NCBI GenBank assembly: GCA_009693745.1
Contig: SHWR01000056.1
Span: forward strand, 1-6,464
Source of the DNA: Candidatus Fonsibacter sp.
GTDB taxonomy: Bacteria > Pseudomonadota > Alphaproteobacteria > Pelagibacterales > Pelagibacteraceae
Reading direction: 5' to 3'
Length of the DNA: 6,464 nucleotides
The notes under the pieces were generated by a model. The model was not told where the DNA came from, searched no databases, and was given only the letters and a program-made list of their open reading frames with translations. The position numbers and the translations under genes were made by a program. Below are positions 1 through 5,076 of the stretch, piece by piece; position 1 is the first letter of the stretch, and every line of letters begins with the position of its first letter.

Positions 1-1408
1 TTGTGAAAAAAATTTTTCGTTTAATTCAAAAAAACTATCATTTATTAATATAAATAATAAAGAAATTAATTCCATTTTGTTAAAAAATAAAGATGAGGAT
101 TATTTTGTATTTAATTATTATAACTTAAGACCCAAAAAAATTATTTTTATAAATCAAAAAGTGGACAAAGATGAATTTGAGAATCAAAATATTGGTGGGA
201 AAGTTATTGGCGAAATTAAATCAGCAAAAGAAATTAATGTTATTTTCTCAAATGAAAATAAATATTTAAAAAATTATTATCTTAATTTTTTTTTAGGATG
301 TTTCTTAAAAAAGTATTCTTTTACAAAATATAAAACAATTTTTAAAAAAAATGAGAATTCAAAAAAAAAAATAAATTTCTTAATCACTTCATCAAATAAG
401 AATTTTTTTATTAAGATTAAAAATGATATTGAAAATATTGTTAACGGAGTTTTTTTAACAAGAGACTTAGTTTCTGAACCACCTAATTATTTAAATCCAG
501 AAAAATTTGTAACTGAAATTAAGAAACTTTCGAAGCTAGGTCTTAAAGTTAATGTTTTTGATTATTCAAAAATGAAAAAAATTGGAATGAACGCTTTATT
601 GGGTGTTGCTCAAGGAAGTAAAAATTTGCCTTATTTTGTAACTATTACATGGAAGCCAAATAATTCAAAAAATAAAAAACCACTTTCATTTATTGGAAAA
701 GGAGTTTGTTTTGATACTGGTGGTATTTCTTTAAAACCAGCTAAATTTATGGAAGACATGAAGTATGACATGGCTGGAGCAGGAACTGTTGTTGGTTTGA
801 TGAAAACTTTAGCTCTTAGAAAATCTAAATCTTATGTTGTTGGTGCAGTTGCATTAGTCGAGAATATGCCTGGTGGTTTAGCTCAAAGACCTGGTGATAT
901 TGTAAAATCTTACTCCGGTAAAACAATTGAAGTTTTAAATACAGATGCAGAAGGAAGATTAATTCTTGCTGACGCAATTTATTATATTGATGAACAGTAT
1001 AAACCGGAATTAATAGTTGATTTAGCAACACTTACTGGAGCAATAGTCGTTTCTTTAGGAAGTGAATATGCTGGCTTATTTTCTAATAACGATAAATTGT
1101 CAGAAAAATTAATTAAAGCAGGAGAAATTGAAAATGAAAAGCTTTGGAGATTTCCATTACATAAAAATTACGACAAGTTAATGGACTCAAAAATTGCAGA
1201 CATTCAAAATATTAATTACTCTGGAGGAGCAGGGTCTATTACAGCTGCGCAATTTTTACAGAGATTTTTAAAGAATAGTACTCCTTGGGCTCATCTAGAT
1301 ATTGCTGGCATGGCTTGGACAAAGAAAGACTTAGATATTATACCAACAGGAGCGACTGGTTTTGGAGTTAAATTATTAAATAAATTTATAGAAAAATATT
1401 ACGAATAA
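1..1408 (+). CDS. pepA: Leucyl aminopeptidase (cytosol aminopeptidase, peptidase family M17), 5' partial
   Basis: This is a cytoplasmic, two-metal aminopeptidase that removes N-terminal residues from peptides, with a role in peptide turnover. The frame is open from base 2 without a stop, giving 468 residues, and the true start lies just left of the window; the family is usually about 480-500 residues, so little is missing. Counting from base 2, the M17 metal ligands and catalytic residues are all visible: K233 and D238 in GKGVCFDTGG, K245 in SLKPA, D256 in KYDMAGA, and D315, E317 and R319 in the signature NTDAEGRL (bases 938-961). The N-terminal third is diverged and lysine-rich, as usual for the regulatory/hexamer domain; the C-terminal catalytic domain is strongly conserved. 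The TTG at 77 is the first common start codon inside the frame, but protein-like sequence continues upstream of it. It ends one base before ndk. The family call is secure; substrate preference cannot be read from sequence. Confidence 0.95.
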   Translation, partial: CEKNFSFNSKKLSFININNKEINSILLKNKDEDYFVFNYYNLRPKKIIFINQKVDKDEFENQNIGGKVIGEIKSAKEINVIFSNENKYLKNYYLNFFLGCFLKKYSFTKYKTIFKKNENSKKKINFLITSSNKNFFIKIKNDIENIVNGVFLTRDLVSEPPNYLNPEKFVTEIKKLSKLGLKVNVFDYSKMKKIGMNALLGVAQGSKNLPYFVTITWKPNNSKNKKPLSFIGKGVCFDTGGISLKPAKFMEDMKYDMAGAGTVVGLMKTLALRKSKSYVVGAVALVENMPGGLAQRPGDIVKSYSGKTIEVLNTDAEGRLILADAIYYIDEQYKPELIVDLATLTGAIVVSLGSEYAGLFSNNDKLSEKLIKAGEIENEKLWRFPLHKNYDKLMDSKIADIQNINYSGGAGSITAAQFLQRFLKNSTPWAHLDIAGMAWTKKDLDIIPTGATGFGVKLLNKFIEKYYE

Positions 1409-1409
1409 T

Positions 1410-1811
1410 ATGGAAAAGACTTTATCAATAATCAAACCTGATGCTATTGAGAGGAATTTAATTGGTCAAATAGTCAGTATTTTTGAAAAAAACTCTTTAA
1501 CAATTCATTCAATTAAAAAAATTAAATTATCTAAAAAAATGGCTGAAGAATTTTATTTTGTTCATAAAGAGAGACCTTTTTTTAATGATCTTTGTACTTA
1601 TATGAGCTCAGGTTCTGTTGTAGTTATTATATTAGAAGGAAATAATGCAGTTGCTAAAAATAGAGAAGTTATGGGAGCAACAAATCCAAAAGATGCCGCA
1701 AAAGGAACTATAAGAAATTTATACGGTATTTCTTTAGATAAAAATTCAGTTCATGGTTCTGATAGCAAAGGAAACGCTAAAATCGAGATTGATTTTTTTT
1801 TTAAAGAATAG
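1410..1811 (+). CDS. ndk: Nucleoside diphosphate kinase
   Basis: This enzyme transfers the gamma phosphate from ATP to other NDPs and dNDPs through a phosphohistidine intermediate, balancing NTP and dNTP pools in the cytoplasm. The 133-residue protein opens with the family's TLSIIKPDA segment (K9 contacts phosphate), contains GATNPKDA followed by GTIR (residues 89-102, nucleotide binding), and has the active-site signature NSVHGSDS at 112-119 with catalytic H115. It stops soon after the last core strand, about 10 residues shorter than E. coli Ndk, so it lacks the C-terminal tail but no catalytic part. The ATG lies one base after the pepA stop (TAATATG) and no Shine-Dalgarno sequence is visible, so translation probably depends on coupling to pepA. 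A run of ten T (1793-1802) encodes FFF just before the stop. It converges on purN, with only 8 bases between the stops. Confidence 0.97.
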   Translation: MEKTLSIIKPDAIERNLIGQIVSIFEKNSLTIHSIKKIKLSKKMAEEFYFVHKERPFFNDLCTYMSSGSVVVIILEGNNAVAKNREVMGATNPKDAAKGTIRNLYGISLDKNSVHGSDSKGNAKIEIDFFFKE

Positions 1812-1819
1812 TTTCTAGA

Positions 1820-2392
1820 TTATTTTTCACAAACAATATCTATCGCTTTTGGATAAATTGAATGCTCTGCCTTTAAAACTCTTTTTGCTAGAGAACTTGG
1901 GTTGTCTGCTTTAAGAACTTTAACTTTTGTTTGGATTATTTTCTTTCCTGAATCAAGTTTTGCAGTTACGTAATGAACTGTAGATCCTGAATATTTATCA
2001 CCTGCTTTTATAGCTCTTTCATGAGTGTTTAAACCTTTGTATTTTGGAAGAAGTGAAGGATGAATATTAATAATTTTAAATTTACATTTTTGAATAAATT
2101 CTTTTGATAAAATTTTTATAAAACCTGCTAAACATAGTAAATTAATTTTATTTTTCTTTAGATAATTTAAAGCTTTTTTTTCAAATTGAGGCATTTTTTT
2201 TACTATTGCGTAATTAAAAATTTTATTTTTTTTAGCATAAACTAATCCTTTAGCCTCTTTTTTATTTGAAATAACTAATTTGACTTTCCAATTAGTATTA
2301 TTTTTTTTAGAGTATTTAATTAATTCTTTTAAGTTAGAACCTCTACCAGAAATAAAAACGCAGACATTAATATTTCCAGTTAATTTTTTCAT
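1820..2392 (-). CDS. purN: Phosphoribosylglycinamide formyltransferase (GART, 10-formyl-THF dependent)
   Basis: This enzyme catalyses the third step of de novo IMP synthesis, moving a formyl group from 10-formyltetrahydrofolate to glycinamide ribonucleotide. The 190-residue length fits the single-domain bacterial enzyme. Visible features are the phosphate-binding loop ISGRGSNLKEL (14-24), LAGFIKILSKEF (88-99), and the catalytic triad N109, H111 and D147 in NIHPSLLPKYKG and KLDSGKKI. The GSTVHYV segment (136-142) of the folate/catalytic region is also present. The ATG at 2392 lies inside the end of purM, giving a 26-base overlap in another frame. It is the only plausible start before the phosphate loop, because the next methionine is at residue 68. 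No Shine-Dalgarno is evident upstream, so expression probably depends on translational coupling to purM. The folate-independent PurT alternative is excluded, since that is an ATP-grasp protein of different sequence. Confidence 0.96.
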   Translation of the reverse strand: MKKLTGNINVCVFISGRGSNLKELIKYSKKNNTNWKVKLVISNKKEAKGLVYAKKNKIFNYAIVKKMPQFEKKALNYLKKNKINLLCLAGFIKILSKEFIQKCKFKIINIHPSLLPKYKGLNTHERAIKAGDKYSGSTVHYVTAKLDSGKKIIQTKVKVLKADNPSSLAKRVLKAEHSIYPKAIDIVCEK

Positions 2393-3419
2393 TTAATATA
2401 ATTTTTTTATTATTATTACTTTTTACTATAATTCCGATTTCATAAGGCTTTGAAGATTTATTAAAAACTTTTAAGATTCTTTGATAACTTTTCTTATCTG
2501 CTATTATGCAAAACCCAACGCCACAATTAAATGTTTTAAGCATTTCATGATCGTGAACACCATTTGATTTAATCCACTTTGTAACTTTATTAGGTTTGAT
2601 TTTCGAAAGATTTATTTTCGCACTATAATTATTAGGAATGACTCTAGGTAAGTTCTCAATAATTCCTCCACCCGTGATATGTGCACAGCCTTTAATTAAC
2701 TTCATGCTATGAAGTTTTAATATTTCTTTAACGTAAATTTTAGTAGGAACTAGCAAATCTTTGTATAATTTTTTATTATTTTTAACTTTAATTTTTTTAT
2801 CTTTCAGAATTTTTCTTATCAAAGAATATCCATTAGAATGAGCTCCTGTTGAAGGTATTCCTAATATTATATCACCGTGTTTAATTGAATTTCCCGTGAT
2901 GACATTTTTTTTTCCAACGATACCAACAGCAAAGCCAGCTAAATCAAAAGAATCTCCAGTATATACACCAGGCATTTCTGCCGTCTCACCACCGGATAAA
3001 GAGCAGCCAGCAATTCTACATCCCTTTGCTATTCCAGATAGTATTTGTTTATATTTTTTTTCAATAACCTTGGGTATTGCAATATAATCTAAAAAGACAA
3101 TAGGTTTTGCGCCCTGCACAATCAGATCATTTACACACATCGCAACTAAATCAATACCAATTGTTCTAAAATCATTTAGATAATTTGCTATTTCTAGCTT
3201 AGTTCCAACTCCATCAGCTGAAGTTACAATGAGAGGGTTTTTAATTTTATATTCTCCTAGATCAAATACAGATCCAAAGCCGCCTATATTTTTAAAGTTT
3301 TTAATTTCACTTCCTTTAATTTTTGTAGATTTTGATAATTTAGAAATGAATTTAACCAGATTTGTGGTTTTTTTGATATCAACACCACTTTTAAGATAGG
3401 TAAAATTTGAATTATTCAT
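2367..3419 (-). CDS. purM: Phosphoribosylformylglycinamidine cyclo-ligase (AIR synthetase)
   Basis: This enzyme performs the ATP-dependent ring closure of FGAM to aminoimidazole ribonucleotide, the fifth step of purine synthesis. The 350 residues match the usual full length of about 345-350. Hallmarks in order are YLKSGVDI at the N-terminus (8-15), a glycine-rich GGFGSVFDL (46-54), SADGVGTKL (67-75), IGIDLVAMCVNDL (87-99), the PurM-family GGETAEMPG (143-151), STGAHSNGYSL (190-200), AHITGGG (246-252) and FNCGVG (297-302). No key motif is missing. It is the first gene of a purM-purN unit read leftward and overlaps purN by 26 bases, an arrangement common in proteobacteria. The ATG at 3419 fits the family N-terminus; upstream is a T-rich stretch with no Shine-Dalgarno. 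Its promoter must lie in the 101-base gap shared with hda. Confidence 0.97.
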   Translation of the reverse strand: MNNSNFTYLKSGVDIKKTTNLVKFISKLSKSTKIKGSEIKNFKNIGGFGSVFDLGEYKIKNPLIVTSADGVGTKLEIANYLNDFRTIGIDLVAMCVNDLIVQGAKPIVFLDYIAIPKVIEKKYKQILSGIAKGCRIAGCSLSGGETAEMPGVYTGDSFDLAGFAVGIVGKKNVITGNSIKHGDIILGIPSTGAHSNGYSLIRKILKDKKIKVKNNKKLYKDLLVPTKIYVKEILKLHSMKLIKGCAHITGGGIIENLPRVIPNNYSAKINLSKIKPNKVTKWIKSNGVHDHEMLKTFNCGVGFCIIADKKSYQRILKVFNKSSKPYEIGIIVKSNNNKKIILNEKINWKY

Positions 3420-3520
3420 TAAAAAAATATTAACACTTCAGCAATACACTTGTTTTCTTATTTTACAATCAGTTTTTAAATAAGATTTTTTATAAAAATA
3501 ATGTAGTTTTAGGTTTTTTT
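3420..3520. promoter_or_regulatory. Divergent intergenic region between purM (-) and hda (+)
   Basis: This is the longest gene-free stretch in the window and must hold promoters for both purM-purN and hda, because the two units diverge here. A possible -10 for hda is TATAAA at 3491-3496, about 25 bases before its ATG, without a clear -35. TACAAT (3464-3469) is another -10-like hexamer. For purM, TTGTAA (complement of 3463-3468) could be a -35, but its partner is poor. An 8-base inverted repeat, TCTTATTT/AAATAAGA (3456-3463 and 3478-3485, 14-base loop), lies in the middle and is followed by six T. In sequence this AT-rich none of these hexamers is significant alone; the functional claim rests on the gene layout. 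I see no small ORF or known riboswitch here. Confidence 0.45.
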
Positions 3521-3523
3521 ATG
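3511..3523 (+). promoter_or_regulatory. Probable ribosome binding site and start of hda
   Basis: AGG at 3511-3513, followed by seven T and ATG at 3521, is the only Shine-Dalgarno-like match near this start and is correctly spaced. The upstream ATG at 3501 is immediately followed by TAG in the same frame, so 3521 is the first usable start. Confidence 0.45.
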
Positions 3524-4183
3524 AAAGATCAAATAGTTTTTAAATTTCCAGATAAAAGTTTTTATTATGAGGAAGATTTTTGCGTAGGAGAAAATAATTA
3601 TGAAGCTTATAAATTAGTAAAAGAATGGCCAAATTGGAGTTTTAAGGGAATCAACATTTACGGACCAAAAAAATCTGGAAAATCTTATCTAACAAAAATT
3701 TTTTCTGACAAGACTAATTCTAAAATTTTTGATGGCAGAAACATTAATAAAGATAATTTAGACTTTATAATAAATCAAAAAATTTTGATAATAGAAGATA
3801 TAGAATTATTTAATGATGAAGTTTTTTTTCAAACTATTTTAAATGATTTTATAAGTAAAAATAAATTTATTTATTTAACTTCTAATAAATTAGCAGGAAG
3901 TATTTCATTTCAATTAAAAGATTTAATCTCACGTTTAAATTCATTAGCTGTAGTTGCAATTACTAATCCTTCTGACGATTTATTTTATCAAATTTTAACA
4001 AAGATGCTTTCCGACAAACAAATTAATATTACTACAAAGGAAGTAAATTTTATTTTAAAAAATATTGAGAGAAGTTACCACGCTGCTTCAAAATTCGTTA
4101 AAAACTTAGATGAATTGTCATTGATGTATAAAAAAAAGATAAATATAAAAATTATTAATCTAGCATTAGCTGATATTAGTTAA
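3521..4183 (+). CDS. hda: DnaA-family AAA+ protein, probable regulatory inactivator of DnaA (Hda/HdaA)
   Basis: Hda proteins bind the DNA-loaded sliding clamp and stimulate ATP hydrolysis by DnaA, preventing re-initiation of replication. This 220-residue protein has only a DnaA-type AAA+ domain and no C-terminal DNA-binding domain, as expected for Hda. Visible parts are an N-terminal QIVFKF segment (4-9) resembling the clamp-binding motif of Hda, a Walker A loop GPKKSGKS (48-55), Walker B ILIIEDIE (88-95), a sensor-1-like LTSN (119-122), a box VII arginine R138 in DLISRLNSL, and a sensor-2-like R184 in ERSYHAASKFVKNLDEL. Each is in DnaA order. The gene diverges from purM and its 3' end overlaps that of rnd by 8 bases. 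The proximity to purM/purN, rnd and aspS matches the HdaA neighbourhood I recall from other alphaproteobacteria. DnaA itself is excluded by length; another DnaA-like ATPase such as an IstB/DnaC-type loader is less likely. Confidence 0.87.
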   Translation: MKDQIVFKFPDKSFYYEEDFCVGENNYEAYKLVKEWPNWSFKGINIYGPKKSGKSYLTKIFSDKTNSKIFDGRNINKDNLDFIINQKILIIEDIELFNDEVFFQTILNDFISKNKFIYLTSNKLAGSISFQLKDLISRLNSLAVVAITNPSDDLFYQILTKMLSDKQINITTKEVNFILKNIERSYHAASKFVKNLDELSLMYKKKINIKIINLALADIS

Positions 4184-4202
4184 ATTTACTAAAAGTTTTT
4201 TT
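4176..4202 (+). terminator. Weak candidate intrinsic terminator at the end of hda
   Basis: A 5-base stem, TTAGT (4176-4180) with ACTAA (4188-4192), encloses a 7-base loop, and a run of seven T follows at 4196-4202. The left arm contains the last codon of hda and also lies in the overlap with the rnd stop. The stem has a single G-C pair, so it is thermodynamically poor, but this genome shows no stronger alternative here. It lacks a T run in the rnd direction, so it would serve only hda. Confidence 0.28.
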
Positions 4203-5036
4203 GAAATCTTTAGTTAGTTTTGTCAAATTTTTAATTTCTATATTTTTTAAATTTTTTGAAATAATTGAAATTTTTTCATTTTTGATATTTTTTATAATTT
4301 CTTTGTCCGAAAATACCCAGCTTTTTGGAAGATTTATTTTTTCTGCTATTTTATTTCTAAGACTTATTATTCTAATTAATTTTTGATTATTCAAAATATT
4401 ATCACCTAATTTTTTTTTAAAAATAACAGGATAACCATTATAAGAAATTTTAAAAATTTCTTTTTTTATTAGCTTATTAAATAATTTTAATTTATTTTTT
4501 TTAATTAATTTATTATTCAATTTTTTAGAAATTATTTTAAGATAATAAACGTCATTTATTAAGTAATTAATCCTTTCATTATTAATTGGTCTTTTTAACC
4601 AATCCTCTTTCTGTAGTGACTTGTCTAAATTAATCTTACAAAAATCATGTACCAATTTCTTATAAGAGGGCACTTCAGTATAACCGCTAAGCGATGCTGC
4701 GATTTGAGTGTCAAAAACACTAAATAAAATTTTTTTAACTATTGATAAAAATATTTCTAAATCTTGTCTGCACGAGTGAATTACTAATGTATTATTTTTT
4801 TTATTTAAAGATTTAAATATCTTTTTAAAATTAGTATTATTTTCTAAACAATCAATAATCCCAATATTTTTTCCATCAAAAATAACTATAATAGATATAA
4901 TGGCTTTATATGTTGATCTTCTGTCAAATTCTGTATCAAAGAAAAATTTTTTTTTATTTTTAATCTTTGCAATAAATTGATCTAGTTCTTTATTGTTTTT
5001 AATAAATGAGAAATTATGATTGTTTTTTTTGAACAT
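4176..5036 (-). CDS. rnd: Ribonuclease D, shortened form (DEDDy 3'-5' exoribonuclease with one HRDC domain)
   Basis: RNase D trims 3' ends of tRNA precursors and other stable RNAs, using two metal ions in the cytoplasm. The exonuclease motifs are complete: Exo I FFFDTEFDRR (D34, E36), Exo II VIHSCRQDLEIF (D92), and Exo III YLINDVYYL with Y158 and D162 in the YxxxD spacing that defines the DEDDy class. Between them, QIAASLSGYTEVPSYKKLV and LDKSLQKEDWLKRP are characteristic of RNase D itself. Residues about 215-265 look like one HRDC helical domain (LRNKIAEKINLPKSWVFSD), after which the protein soon ends. At 286 residues it is some 90 shorter than E. coli RNase D, which has two HRDC domains. 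The conserved YPxLxLIQ strand after Exo I is replaced by KAIISIIV. It converges on hda with an 8-base overlap and diverges from aspS. ATG at 5036 lies near Exo I, as expected; no clear Shine-Dalgarno is seen. Confidence 0.93.
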   Translation of the reverse strand: MFKKNNHNFSFIKNNKELDQFIAKIKNKKKFFFDTEFDRRSTYKAIISIIVIFDGKNIGIIDCLENNTNFKKIFKSLNKKNNTLVIHSCRQDLEIFLSIVKKILFSVFDTQIAASLSGYTEVPSYKKLVHDFCKINLDKSLQKEDWLKRPINNERINYLINDVYYLKIISKKLNNKLIKKNKLKLFNKLIKKEIFKISYNGYPVIFKKKLGDNILNNQKLIRIISLRNKIAEKINLPKSWVFSDKEIIKNIKNEKISIISKNLKNIEIKNLTKLTKDFKKTFSKFN

Positions 5037-5058
5037 TAACTGTATCTCAATTTATTAT
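5029..5058 (+). promoter_or_regulatory. Candidate aspS promoter in the rnd-aspS gap
   Basis: TTGAAC (5029-5034, four of six matching TTGACA) and TATTAT (5053-5058, close to TATAAT) are separated by 18 bases and would place transcription start near 5065, about 12 bases before the aspS start. The -35 would overlap the rnd start codon. In a region this AT-rich, chance matches are common. The divergent 40-base gap must nevertheless serve rnd in the other direction too. Confidence 0.3.
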
Positions 5059-5076
5059 TAATAAGGCTGGTTTGAT

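Noticed and set aside
3..53. GTG at base 3 as a start
   Set aside because: That frame stops after 16 codons at 51-53 and is not the pepA frame.
825..1031. Open frame of 68 codons on - inside pepA
   Set aside because: It lies opposite the best-conserved part of pepA, including the NTDAEGRL signature, and its Leu/Gln/His-rich product resembles no protein I know. It is a shadow of the coding strand.
2896..3087. Open frame of 63 codons on + inside purM
   Set aside because: It is antisense to the GGETAEMPG region of purM, which fully explains the sequence, and it has no ribosome binding site or recognisable domain.
3501..3506. ATG at 3501 as an alternative hda start
   Set aside because: The next codon is TAG in the same frame.
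3420..3520. Purine riboswitch or other known leader RNA ahead of purM
   Set aside because: The whole gap is 101 bases and must also serve hda. I see no three-way-junction core or paired loops of the purine riboswitch, only AT-rich sequence with one weak inverted repeat.
4201..4386. Open frame of 61 codons on + inside rnd, resembling a small hydrophobic membrane protein
   Set aside because: The Phe/Ile/Leu-rich product is what antisense reading of Lys/Asn-rich codons gives. The opposite strand is the C-terminal HRDC part of a clear RNase D.
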